From: Candidatus Acetothermia bacterium
GTDB taxonomy: Bacteria; Bipolaricaulota; Bipolaricaulia; RBG-16-55-9
Assembly: GCA_016201405.1 (NCBI GenBank)
Contig: JACQCZ010000014.1
Coordinates: forward strand, 356,631 to 420,630
Length of the DNA: 64,000 bases
Reading direction: 5' to 3'
The notes below the pieces were generated by a model. The model saw only the letters and a list, made by a program, of their open reading frames with translations, ran no database searches and was not told the origin of the DNA. Within the stretch, counting starts at the first letter, position 1. Each line of letters starts with the position of its first letter. Shown here piece after piece: positions 22,607 through 30,867 of this stretch. The translations under genes were made by a program, and so were the position numbers.

Positions 22607-23965
22607 ATGAAGAATCATCTCCGGATCGCTTCGCTGGCTGGGCTTCTGCTGATTGGATTGGTTGTGACTCCATTTGCTTATGATGGTCTGGAGCCACTGG
22701 TAGTCGCGTGTGGAACATCGGGTCAGCCCGCGGATTTCTTCCCAGAAGTGCGACTCGCCGCAGGGCTGGCCGCAAATCTTGATTTGAATAGACAGATCAA
22801 AGACGACTTTCCAACGTTCTTGGGTGATACTGTTGGAGAAGTTGACCCAAAAACTCTTGCCAACAATCTTTCGCTAGATGAGCTAAAATCTTTAGATCCT
22901 AAATTATCCACTCGCATTGAAGATATCGAGCGCATCGCCCAAGGAGCCAGCCGCCAATGCCGCGAAGTGGCCGAGCCCTCATCCTATGATAACTACATGC
23001 TCTCGGAAGTCTTATCGAGCAATCTTGGCATTGAGCTTTCCAGCCCGCTCTCACAGATCTATCTGGCGCAGAGCCTGGTGCATGCCACAATTCATTCCAG
23101 AGAGAGCAACGACTTTTCACAACAGAGCTTCAACAAGTTCCTGAGCCAGGCCTTGCTGGACCAGGCTCACGGTTTTGTCGGATCGCTTCTCACGGCACCT
23201 TCGTATGAGTTAACCCTGAGCCGCTCGGCGCTCTACTTCTATCCGCTCTTTCTCGCTCTGGGAGACTCGAATAGCGAGAATGGCACGCTCGATGTGCTAA
23301 ACCCGGCGCGCTGGGTCGCCATCGCCTGTGGCAGCAGAGTGATCTTTAGCAGCTTGGGAGTCGAGTTTGATGGCTCCATTTTTGTCCAGAACAATGACAG
23401 CTCCGGCTATCCAGTGCGGCAGACAGCCGCCGAATTCTGGTCCCTTTCCAGCATCTTGCTCAATGTCTTGTATTTGATCTTCGATCCCAACTTTGCAGAT
23501 CGTTACATGGAGAACGCACTCCACGGCTGCTCTTCTGAGCTAAGAATGGCTGCGTCAAATCTTTATATTGCCATCAACCCCAGTCTCACAGCCGATGAAT
23601 TGGAGAGCCTCGCCAAAGTCGGAGGCAGCCCGGAGCTGCAGATCGCCGCAGCGTCGCATCTGGTGTCGTTTTGGTCACAAGATGCGACGCGAAGCGACGC
23701 CGATCTGCAACAAGTGGCCATCAGCGGAGAGACCCATGCCTTAAAGGCTGCGGCCAGCTATGCGCTCGGGCTGCGCTGGCTCAAACGCGTCGAGAGCGGA
23801 GAGCTCGATTTTGCTACACGCTTCACCTACCCGCCCAACGGAGGCATCGCGGCCACGGACGGGACATTGGGGCAATTCGCAGCCGTCCATGCGGGTGTCC
23901 ATCCAGAGCTGGCAGAGGCTTCTGTAATCCCGCTCTTTCAGATCTTTAGGTCAAACGCCAAGTGA
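22607..23965 (+). CDS. Hypothetical secreted protein, HEAT-like C-terminal part
   Basis: 452 aa with a signal peptide ('IASLAGLLLIGLVVTPFAYD'). The C-terminal 150 residues contain repeated helical pairs with Ala/Leu spacing ('LRMAASNLYIAINPSLTADELESLAKVGGSPELQIAAASHLVSF'), reminiscent of HEAT repeats. Three or four Cys residues are scattered along the chain. No catalytic motif seen. Function unknown. Confidence 0.55.
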   Translation: MKNHLRIASLAGLLLIGLVVTPFAYDGLEPLVVACGTSGQPADFFPEVRLAAGLAANLDLNRQIKDDFPTFLGDTVGEVDPKTLANNLSLDELKSLDPKLSTRIEDIERIAQGASRQCREVAEPSSYDNYMLSEVLSSNLGIELSSPLSQIYLAQSLVHATIHSRESNDFSQQSFNKFLSQALLDQAHGFVGSLLTAPSYELTLSRSALYFYPLFLALGDSNSENGTLDVLNPARWVAIACGSRVIFSSLGVEFDGSIFVQNNDSSGYPVRQTAAEFWSLSSILLNVLYLIFDPNFADRYMENALHGCSSELRMAASNLYIAINPSLTADELESLAKVGGSPELQIAAASHLVSFWSQDATRSDADLQQVAISGETHALKAAASYALGLRWLKRVESGELDFATRFTYPPNGGIAATDGTLGQFAAVHAGVHPELAEASVIPLFQIFRSNAK

Positions 23966-23967
23966 GC

Positions 23968-23996
23968 TTGACCTCGGATCTTGATTCTGTTATAAG
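23968..23996 (+). promoter_or_regulatory. Promoter of the pheL-pheST operon
   Basis: TTGACC (23968-23973), 17-bp spacer, TATAAG (23991-23996). The predicted start near 24003 gives a leader of about 170 nt before pheS and only a few bases before the leader peptide ATG. Confidence 0.7.
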
Positions 23997-24005
23997 AGTG
24001 CTGTT

Positions 24006-24083
24006 ATGCAGCATCTCAAATATTTAGTCTTGAGCTCGACAGCACAGGGTTTTGGAGAGACGCACTTCTTTTTTGCCCCCTAG
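24006..24083 (+). CDS. pheL: Phenylalanine-rich leader peptide of pheST
   Basis: 25-codon ORF absent from the ORF track. It reads MQHLKYLVLSS..., then 'GFGETHFFFAP' and TAG. Four of 25 codons are Phe, three of them consecutive (TTC TTT TTT) just before the stop. This is the design of the pheA and pheST (pheM) attenuator peptides of enterobacteria, where ribosome stalling at Phe codons when tRNA-Phe is uncharged prevents termination. Its stop codon lies in the inverted repeat GCCCCCTAGGGGC, so a stalled ribosome would alter the fold. It sits between a good promoter and pheS. Function is inferred from position and codons. Confidence 0.7.
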   Translation: MQHLKYLVLSSTAQGFGETHFFFAP

Positions 24084-24122
24084 GGGCATAATCACTCTTC
24101 TCAATTTGCTAGGCAGCGCACT

Positions 24123-24144
24123 GTTCCAAGTCGGAACCTCTTTT
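24123..24144 (+). terminator. Possible attenuator hairpin before pheS
   Basis: GTTCC-AAGTC-GGAAC followed by CTCTTTTG, between the leader peptide and pheS. The stem is short (5 bp) and the T run modest, so it is a plausible but weak terminator. No matching antiterminator could be found by eye. Confidence 0.35.
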
Positions 24145-24172
24145 GATTACAATAGAGACCAAATGGAGGCAG

Positions 24173-25219
24173 ATGATGAACAATTTGGCTGAGCTTGAAA
24201 TGAGCATTGGCGTGATCGCCGCAGAGGGGCGAGCCGCCATTGAAAAGGCGGGCTCCCCCGATGAGTGTGAGCAGCTTCGTGTCGCGCTCTTGGGTCGCAA
24301 AGGGCGAGTGACAACTCTATTTGCCGAAATGCGGAATTTTTCAGACGGAGACCGCCCCAAAGCGGGTCTGCTTCTCAACCAGCTTCGCGGTCAGCTTGAG
24401 TCTCAGCTGGAAGCCAAGGGCACGGAGCTGTCAAGCGCCAGGCTGCAAGATCAGCTCATTGCAGAAGGCATTGATGTGACGCTGCCTGGCCGCCCCGCCC
24501 ATCTGGGCCATCTGCATATTATTACTCAGACATTGCGTGAGATTTACGCTATCTTCCAGCAGATGGGCTACCAGATCGTTCAGACACCGGAGGTCGAGAC
24601 GGATGAGATGAACTTCCAGCTCCTCAACTTTCCACCCGATCACCCGGCGCGCGAGATGCAGAGCACCTTTTTGACCAAGCAAGAGGGCGTGATATTGAGA
24701 ACCCACACGTCACCAGGGCAGATCCGGGTGATGCGGGAGAATTGTCCTGAGCCCGTGCGCGCCATTCTGCCTGGAAAATGCTATCGCTATGAGCAGATTA
24801 CACCCCGCTCCGAGATTCAGTTCGAGCAAGTCGAGGGAATTGCAGTGGGAGAGCAGATCACGATGGCCGATCTCAAAGGGGTCTTGACCGAATTCGCCCG
24901 CCAGATGTTTGGGGATGCGACCAAAATCAAGCTGAGAGGCAGCTACTTTCCATTCACAGAGCCCAGTATCGAAGTGGACGTCACCTGCATTCTCTGTAAA
25001 GGAAAGGGCTGCCGCATCTGCAAGGGGAGCGGCTGGTTGGAGATTCTGGGCTCGGGCATGGTCCATCCCGTCGTGCTTAAGAATGGTGGCTATGACCCTG
25101 AGAAATACTCTGGCTTTGCTTTCGGAATGGGGCCTGCTCGCATTGCGATGCTCAAATATCAGATCGAAGATATTCGGCTCTTATTGGGAAATGATTTGCG
25201 GTTTCTGAAGCAATTTTAG
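24173..25219 (+). CDS. pheS: Phenylalanine--tRNA ligase alpha subunit
   Basis: 348 aa, catalytic subunit of the (alpha-beta)2 PheRS. An N-terminal coiled-coil (about 1-90) precedes the class II core. Motif 2 lies around 'ILPGKCYRYEQITPRSEIQFEQVEG', and motif 3 is 'GFAFGMGPARIAMLKYQI'. 'CILCKGKGCRICKGSGWLEI' is the expected Cys-rich insertion of many bacterial PheS. I began at ATG 24173 because TGGAGG lies 3-4 nt upstream; the ATT of the track is not a credible start. It is regulated by the upstream leader region. Confidence 0.95.
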   Translation: MMNNLAELEMSIGVIAAEGRAAIEKAGSPDECEQLRVALLGRKGRVTTLFAEMRNFSDGDRPKAGLLLNQLRGQLESQLEAKGTELSSARLQDQLIAEGIDVTLPGRPAHLGHLHIITQTLREIYAIFQQMGYQIVQTPEVETDEMNFQLLNFPPDHPAREMQSTFLTKQEGVILRTHTSPGQIRVMRENCPEPVRAILPGKCYRYEQITPRSEIQFEQVEGIAVGEQITMADLKGVLTEFARQMFGDATKIKLRGSYFPFTEPSIEVDVTCILCKGKGCRICKGSGWLEILGSGMVHPVVLKNGGYDPEKYSGFAFGMGPARIAMLKYQIEDIRLLLGNDLRFLKQF

Positions 25220-25260
25220 AAGTGACAACGTCAATATTCTTGAAAGAGGGTGGATGAAAG

Positions 25261-25452
25261 ATGGCCAATCAAGCAGACGAAAAGAAGAAATCAAATGCAT
25301 GTAAGGTGTGCAAGGGCACCGGAAAATGCCGTGCCTGTCGGGGACGAGGCATGATCATCAATCATGCTGGGGCTCCCACAACCCGCTGCGTCGATTGCCA
25401 AGGCTCAGGCGAATGCACCGTCTGCAAAGGCGAAGGAGTCCTGAAAGACTGA
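25261..25452 (+). CDS. DnaJ-type zinc-finger mini-protein
   Basis: 63-aa protein made almost entirely of CxxCxGxG repeats: 'CKVCKGTGKCRACRGRG' then 'CVDCQGSGECTVCKGEG', eight cysteines for two zinc ions as in the DnaJ central domain, with no J domain. It sits between pheS and pheT, 4 nt before pheT, so it must be co-expressed with PheRS. Its Cys pattern echoes the zinc insertion of PheS itself. The function is unknown; a chaperone or PheRS assembly role would be inference. Confidence 0.75.
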   Translation: MANQADEKKKSNACKVCKGTGKCRACRGRGMIINHAGAPTTRCVDCQGSGECTVCKGEGVLKD

Positions 25453-25456
25453 GATC

Positions 25457-27931
25457 ATGCTTGTACCGATTCGTTGGCTCAAAGAGTACGTAGAAATTCC
25501 CGTCTCAGTTGAAGAGCTGGCTCATCGCCTGACGATGGCCGGGGTGGAAGTCGCTTCCATCGAAAAGATTCCCTCAGGAGAAGTGGACTGGAAAGATATC
25601 ATTGTCGGCCAAATCGTGGCCGTAGAGCGCCATCCCAATGCCGACCGCCTCTCCATCGCAAAGGTCAATTGTGGTGATGGCGTTCTGACTAGCGTGACCG
25701 GTGCACCCAACATCAAAGTGGGTATGAAAGACTTGAAAGTCGCGGTCGCGAAGCTGGGCGCACGAATCATGAATGCCTATGCCACCGAGCCAACGACACC
25801 GGTCACAATCCAAGTGCAAGCAGCCACATTGCGCGGTGTTGATTCTCAAGTCGTGCTCTGCTCCGAAAAAGAGCTGGGACTTTCGGATGACCACACAGAT
25901 GTCATGCTCTTAGAGAAAGATGCGACCGTCGGAGCCGCGCTCGTCGATCTGCTGGGCGATCAAGTATTGGAGATTGAGCTTACGCCCAATCTGGGGCGCT
26001 GTCTATCTGTGATTGGGATTGCTCGTGAGGTTGCGGCTCTGACGGGTAGCAAGCTTCACATCAAATCACCCAAGTGGAAGACGTCAGATGAACCCAGCGA
26101 AGGTCAAGCCAAAATCGAGATTCTGGACGACGCTCTCTGTCCACGATATTCAGCCGCCCTCATCAAAGGGGTCAAGATCAAAGAGGCCCCATTCTGGATG
26201 CGCTACCGCCTGATGCTGGCCGGGATGCGCCCCATCAATTCGATCGTCGACATCAGCAACTATGTCATGCTGGAGTGGGGGCAGCCACTTCATGCCTTTG
26301 ACTATGACAAGCTGGTAGGACGTGCTGGGGGCAAGCATCCCGGAATTATCATTCGGCGCGCCCAAGCTGGTGAGAAGCTAGTCACTCTTGACAAGATAGA
26401 ACGCCAATTGACCGATGAGATGCTCATGATCTGCGATGAGAAGGGTCCTATCGCTCTGGCTGGCGTGATGGGTGGACTTGAGACAGAAGTCTCGGGTTCA
26501 ACTAAGAATATTCTGCTCGAATCAGCGAACTTTCATGCCATCAACAACCGCAAGACGGCCATGGCATTGCTGCTCCCCAGTGAAGCCTCGCAACGCTATA
26601 CACGCGGTGTGCCGCCCGAATCCACAGAGCTGGGAGCGATGCGGGCAGCTGATCTGATGCGCCAAATATCCAGAGGTACGATCGCCCGAGGGCTTCTGGA
26701 TGTCTACCCAAAGCCACGCCAGCCCAAGATCATCTCGCTGCCGATCCGTGAAGTGAAGCGGCTGCTCGGCATCGAGATGAGTGCGAAAGAGATCTCAGAG
26801 ATTCTTAAGCGACTGGAGTTCAAGAGCCGCAAGGTGAAAGAGAATCTTGAAGTGAGTGTGCCCTACTACAGACTGGATGTGGAGATTCCAGCGGATCTCA
26901 TTGAAGAGGTAGCTCGAGTCATCGGCTATGACCGCCTGCCGAGCACGCTGATGAGCGACCGCCTGCCACCCCAGAAACGCAATCGCTCCCAGGAGATGGA
27001 AGAGCGCGTTCGTGATCTTCTGGCTGGGATGGGTCTGACTGAAGTGGTCAACTATTCGCTCACGAATCTTGCGAGCCTTTCAAAACTCGATCCGAGTGGC
27101 AAGATGGCCAGCGGTGCTTTTGTTGAGCTAGCCAACCCCATCTCGACCGAGCGCTCTGTCATGCGAAGCACTCTGATGAACGGGCTGCTGGAGAGCGTCG
27201 CTGTCAATCAGCGCCATCAGGATCACATCGGAATCTTCGAAGTTGGCAGAATCTTTCTCAGCAACCCCGAGAGCCATGATGGGTTGCCGGATGAGCCGCG
27301 ACGCATCGGCATAGCGCTCGCAGGCTCACAAGAAGAGGCATCATGGACCGAACCCTCTCAATTCGTCGACTTCTATGCTCTCACAGGAGCGATCGAGGCG
27401 CTCTTCTCCCGGCTGGGACTGAGCAAGGCAGTCCATATATCGACTCAGCACCCGACCTTTCATCCAGGGCGCTCCGCTGAAATTCGTTTGGGGAATCTCA
27501 AGCTTGGGGTCCTCGGTGAAGCTCATCCAGAAGTTGCAGCAAAGTTCGATTTAAGAGGCCGCGTCTATCTGGCTGAATTAGATTTAGAAACCCTCATCGC
27601 ACATGCAACTGAAATAAAATGCTATGAGCCTCTGCCGCGCTTCCCAGGCATTCGCCAAGATATAGCCGTCGTTGTGGATCTCAATCTTCCAGCAAAGCGC
27701 ATTGAAGACCTCATCCGGCGCGAAGGCGGAGAGCTGCTCCGCGAGCTGACACTCTTCGATGTCTACGAGGGCAAGCCACTTCCTGATGGCAAGAAGAGCC
27801 TGGCGTATGCACTCGATTATCGCGCAGACGAGCGGACGCTAAAAGATGAAGAGGCGCAAGCCATTCACCTGCGCATCCAGAGCGCCGTCGAGAAGGAGCT
27901 AAGCGCTCAGGTTCGAGGCGCCGGAGGCTGA
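25457..27931 (+). CDS. pheT: Phenylalanine--tRNA ligase beta subunit
   Basis: 824 aa. Domains in order: N-terminal tRNA-binding EMAP-like domain ('VGQIVAVERHPNADRLSIAKVNCG', about 45-155), B3/B4 editing domain (about 215-390, with 'ANFHAINNRKTAMAL'), B5 domain (about 410-490), catalytic-like core, and the C-terminal FDX-ACB anticodon domain ('PRFPGIRQDIAVVVDLNLPAKRIEDLIR', about 730-824). The length is normal. ATG 25457 lies 4 nt after the zinc-finger gene. With PheS it charges tRNA-Phe. Confidence 0.95.
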   Translation: MLVPIRWLKEYVEIPVSVEELAHRLTMAGVEVASIEKIPSGEVDWKDIIVGQIVAVERHPNADRLSIAKVNCGDGVLTSVTGAPNIKVGMKDLKVAVAKLGARIMNAYATEPTTPVTIQVQAATLRGVDSQVVLCSEKELGLSDDHTDVMLLEKDATVGAALVDLLGDQVLEIELTPNLGRCLSVIGIAREVAALTGSKLHIKSPKWKTSDEPSEGQAKIEILDDALCPRYSAALIKGVKIKEAPFWMRYRLMLAGMRPINSIVDISNYVMLEWGQPLHAFDYDKLVGRAGGKHPGIIIRRAQAGEKLVTLDKIERQLTDEMLMICDEKGPIALAGVMGGLETEVSGSTKNILLESANFHAINNRKTAMALLLPSEASQRYTRGVPPESTELGAMRAADLMRQISRGTIARGLLDVYPKPRQPKIISLPIREVKRLLGIEMSAKEISEILKRLEFKSRKVKENLEVSVPYYRLDVEIPADLIEEVARVIGYDRLPSTLMSDRLPPQKRNRSQEMEERVRDLLAGMGLTEVVNYSLTNLASLSKLDPSGKMASGAFVELANPISTERSVMRSTLMNGLLESVAVNQRHQDHIGIFEVGRIFLSNPESHDGLPDEPRRIGIALAGSQEEASWTEPSQFVDFYALTGAIEALFSRLGLSKAVHISTQHPTFHPGRSAEIRLGNLKLGVLGEAHPEVAAKFDLRGRVYLAELDLETLIAHATEIKCYEPLPRFPGIRQDIAVVVDLNLPAKRIEDLIRREGGELLRELTLFDVYEGKPLPDGKKSLAYALDYRADERTLKDEEAQAIHLRIQSAVEKELSAQVRGAGG

Positions 27932-27939
27932 GTCCTAAC

Positions 27940-27968
27940 TTGTTATTGGGTACCGTTTGACCTATAAT
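27940..27968 (+). promoter_or_regulatory. Promoter of the agmatinase operon
   Basis: TTGTTA (27940-27945), 17-bp spacer, TATAAT (27963-27968), right after the pheT stop. Confidence 0.75.
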
Positions 27969-27996
27969 CCCGCGCGTCTACAACCCAAGGGAGGCA

Positions 27997-28050
27997 ATGC
28001 CACTTCCAAAACTTTATGCTGAGGAAGCGGATTTGAACAACATCACCTAA
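27997..28050 (+). CDS. Short upstream ORF abutting agmatinase
   Basis: 17-codon ORF (MPLPKLYAEEADLNNIT) with GGGAGG 3-4 nt before its ATG. Its TAA directly abuts the ATG of speB with no spacer, so ribosomes finishing it could restart on speB. It could be a regulatory leader peptide or chance; only comparison with relatives would tell. Confidence 0.4.
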   Translation: MPLPKLYAEEADLNNIT

Positions 28051-28950
28051 ATGAAGGAAAAGATGATCGCTGAGGGGCTGGCAATCCCGCAAAATTTTGC
28101 CGGCTTGCCACCGGACTTCTCCCGCTGGGAAGACTCCCACGTCGTCATCCTTCCTGTTCCGTATGATCTAACAACTTCGTATCAGTCAGGCGGTCGCTTT
28201 GGACCGCAAGCCATTCTAGAGGCTTCTCTTCAAGTCGAGCTTTATGATGACGAATTGGAGACGGAGCCGTATGAAATCGGCATTCACACACTTCCACCCC
28301 TTGAGCCGACTGTGGCCGGTCCAGAAGTGATGTCGGGCAAGATTCAAAGTGTTGTGGAAGATCTTCTCGAAGCAAAAAAATTTCCGCTCATTATTGGCGG
28401 TGATCATTCAATCACTATTGGCGTGCTCAAGGCGTTCGCCAAGCGCTACAAAAAATTCTCCGTCTTGCAGCTCGATGCGCATGCCGATCTGCGCGACAGC
28501 TATCATGGAACAACATACAGCCACGCTTGTGTTGCACGCCGGGCAACAGAGATCGTTTCATCACTGACGCAAATTGGCATTCGAAATTATTCTGCCGAAG
28601 AGGCAGAGTTTCTGGAAGGCTCTCAGGTCAAGCTGATCCCCGCTCGCGATCTGCAATCCAGTTTGGAGCCCGCTCTCAAAGCGATAGATTCCATCAAACA
28701 TCCGCTCTATATCACGCTCGATGTGGACGTCTTTGATTCTTCAATCATGCCAGCGACGGGCACACCTGAGCCGGGCGGACTCGACTGGTACGCTGTGATT
28801 GCTCTTTTGCGACGAGCCTTTGAAAAACATGAAGTTGTCGGGTGCGATGTGGTGGAGCTCGCTCCGATAGGCGGAATGAAAGCGCCTGATTTTCTGGTCG
28901 CCAAACTGATCTATAAAATGATCGGATATCTTTATAAAGCAAAATCCTAA
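28051..28950 (+). CDS. speB: Agmatinase (ureohydrolase family)
   Basis: 299-aa arginase/agmatinase-fold enzyme. Manganese ligands appear in order: 'IIGGDHSIT' (His), 'LQLDAHADLRDSYHG' (Asp, His, Asp), 'YITLDVDVFDSSIMPATGTPEPGG' (two Asp). Agmatinase hydrolyses agmatine to putrescine and urea. The agmatine-making decarboxylase is the next gene (12 nt gap), which favours agmatinase over arginase. Translation may be coupled to the short ORF ending just before this ATG. Confidence 0.9.
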   Translation: MKEKMIAEGLAIPQNFAGLPPDFSRWEDSHVVILPVPYDLTTSYQSGGRFGPQAILEASLQVELYDDELETEPYEIGIHTLPPLEPTVAGPEVMSGKIQSVVEDLLEAKKFPLIIGGDHSITIGVLKAFAKRYKKFSVLQLDAHADLRDSYHGTTYSHACVARRATEIVSSLTQIGIRNYSAEEAEFLEGSQVKLIPARDLQSSLEPALKAIDSIKHPLYITLDVDVFDSSIMPATGTPEPGGLDWYAVIALLRRAFEKHEVVGCDVVELAPIGGMKAPDFLVAKLIYKMIGYLYKAKS

Positions 28951-28961
28951 GGAGGTGGGCG

Positions 28962-29522
28962 TTGAGCAACCACGCTGCATACGTGCCAAAGCGAATGTTT
29001 TTTACCCATGGAGTTGGACATCACCGCGAAGAGCTTCGCTCCTTTGAGATGGCGCTGCGGGATGCGCAGATCGAGCGGTACAACTTGGTTCATGTCTCCA
29101 GCATCTTGCCCCCCCATTGCAAGATCATTCCCAGAGCAGAAGGGCTGAAGTGCCTCTTCCCGGGTCAGATCGTCTTCTGCGTGATGGCACGCAGCTCGAC
29201 AAACGAAGCGCGCAGACTGCTCGCCTCTTCCATCGGCTGCGCCATTCCCAATGACCCGAACACCTATGGCTATCTGAGCGAGCATCATTCTTTTGGCCAG
29301 AATGAGAAAGAGGCGGGAGATTATTCGGAAGATCTGGCAGCGTCAATGCTGGCATCGTCACTGGGGTTGGAATTTGATGATGCGATGGCCTGGGACGAGA
29401 AAGAGCAGTATTGGAAGATGAGCGGTCAGATCTTCCGCACCAGGAATGAGACTCAGACTGCGATTGCAAAAGGAAATGGTTATACAACAGTCGTATCGGC
29501 TGGCGTATTGCTCTTTGAGTAG
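28962..29522 (+). CDS. pdaD: Pyruvoyl-dependent arginine decarboxylase
   Basis: 186-aa proenzyme that cleaves itself to give a pyruvoyl cofactor and then decarboxylates arginine to agmatine. The self-cleavage Ser-Ser is in 'YNLVHVSSILPPHCKII' at about residues 46-47. 'FCVMARSSTN' and 'GCAIPNDPNTYGYLSEHH' are family segments. The start is TTG 28962, chosen from AAGGAGG at a proper distance. Together with speB it gives a two-step arginine to putrescine route without PLP. Confidence 0.9.
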   Translation: MSNHAAYVPKRMFFTHGVGHHREELRSFEMALRDAQIERYNLVHVSSILPPHCKIIPRAEGLKCLFPGQIVFCVMARSSTNEARRLLASSIGCAIPNDPNTYGYLSEHHSFGQNEKEAGDYSEDLAASMLASSLGLEFDDAMAWDEKEQYWKMSGQIFRTRNETQTAIAKGNGYTTVVSAGVLLFE

Positions 29523-29538
29523 TCTTTTTAACTAAAAA

Positions 29539-30801
29539 TTATTGTGATTCGAATTTGCGGAAGACGAGAGTGGAGTTGTGCCCTCCAAAGCCAAATGAGT
29601 TTGAAAGCGCAACTTGCACGTTTGCCTTGCGAGCTTGGTTTGGGACGTAATCCAGATCACATTCTGGGTCGGGAGTCTCATAGTTGATTGTCGGTGCGAT
29701 GATCCCCTCCACCAGAGCCAGCATCGTGGCCACAGCCTCGACTGCGCCTGCTCCACCCATCAGATGCCCAATCTGTGACTTCGTTGAGCTGATAGCCAGC
29801 TTTTTGGCGTGATCCCCAAAGACAAGCTTGATCGCTTTTGTCTCAGCTGCGTCCCCCAACGGCGTCGACGTTCCATGGGCATTGATATAATCGACTTCAT
29901 CTACTGAGACTCCTGCCCGCTCCATGGCCATAATCATTGCCCTGCTCGCCCCTGAGCCTGCGGGATCAGGGGCGGTAATGTGATGAGCATCTGCCGTCAT
30001 CCCATGTCCGGCCAGCTCTCCTAAGATGCGCACGCCACGGGCACGGGCATGCTCCAGACTCTCCAAGATGATGACGCCTGCCCCTTCGCCTACTACAAAG
30101 CCATCGCGATTCTTATCAAAGGGACGCGATGCCTTTTCAGGCTGGTCATTGCGGCGCGAGAGTGCACGGGCTTGATCAAATCCAGCAAACGTCAGCGGCA
30201 GATTGACTGACTCTGTTCCACCAGCCACCATCACATCAGCATAGCCAAGTCGGATGCAGTCAGCAGCGGCGCCAAGCGCATGATTGGAGCTGGCACAGGC
30301 GGAGACAATGCCGTAGTTCGGTCCCTGCAAACCCCATTCAATAGAGACCTCGCCCGCTGCTGCGTTGGGCATAAACATCGGAACAAAGAATGGGCTGACT
30401 CGTCTCGCTCCCTCTGTGCGCCAGGTCTCTTGATTTTCGACAAGCACTTCAATGTTGCCAATGCCATTTCCAAACAAGACGCCAATTCGGGTCCTGTCTT
30501 CTGAATCTAGTTTTAATCCTGAGGACTCAATCGCCTCTTTGGCAGCGGCCATCGCCAGGCGGGTAGAGATGCCGAGGCGGCGCGCCCGCTTCTTATCCAT
30601 ATAATTATGGGGATCGAAATTCTTGACGGGAGCACCAATCTTTGATTCAACGCCATCGAGCTGAACAATCTCATCCATGCGCTGAGCGCCCGAGCAGCCA
30701 TTCTTAAGCCCCGCCCAAAACTCCTTGACGCCAAGACCGATGGGAGTGATCGCTCCCATCCCCGTGATCACAACACGCTGAGAATCGTTGTGACGAATCA
30801 T
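29539..30801 (-). CDS. fabF: Beta-ketoacyl-ACP synthase II
   Basis: 420-aa condensing enzyme of fatty-acid elongation. N-terminal 'RVVITGMGAITPIGLGVKEFW', nucleophilic Cys in 'YGIVSACASSNHALGAAADCI' (the common TACATS appears as SACASS), first catalytic His in 'NAHGTSTPLGDAAET', Lys in 'STKSQIGHLMGGAGAVEA' with the second His, and C-terminal 'NSFGFGGHNSTLVF'. Full length. It is the last gene of a minus-strand series, 66 bp after recO, and converges on the arginine decarboxylase gene. Confidence 0.93.
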   Translation of the reverse strand: MIRHNDSQRVVITGMGAITPIGLGVKEFWAGLKNGCSGAQRMDEIVQLDGVESKIGAPVKNFDPHNYMDKKRARRLGISTRLAMAAAKEAIESSGLKLDSEDRTRIGVLFGNGIGNIEVLVENQETWRTEGARRVSPFFVPMFMPNAAAGEVSIEWGLQGPNYGIVSACASSNHALGAAADCIRLGYADVMVAGGTESVNLPLTFAGFDQARALSRRNDQPEKASRPFDKNRDGFVVGEGAGVIILESLEHARARGVRILGELAGHGMTADAHHITAPDPAGSGASRAMIMAMERAGVSVDEVDYINAHGTSTPLGDAAETKAIKLVFGDHAKKLAISSTKSQIGHLMGGAGAVEAVATMLALVEGIIAPTINYETPDPECDLDYVPNQARKANVQVALSNSFGFGGHNSTLVFRKFESQ

Positions 30802-30867
30802 AAAATCTATGATATGGATTCACTTCCATTCCTTCAAGTGCCTCCACGAGTGCATAAATAAATAGAA

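Noticed and set aside
24074-24086. GCCCCCTAGGGGC hairpin as a terminator
   Set aside because: The T run lies before, not after, the hairpin on the plus strand, and the minus strand is followed by A. It is kept only as part of the attenuator leader.
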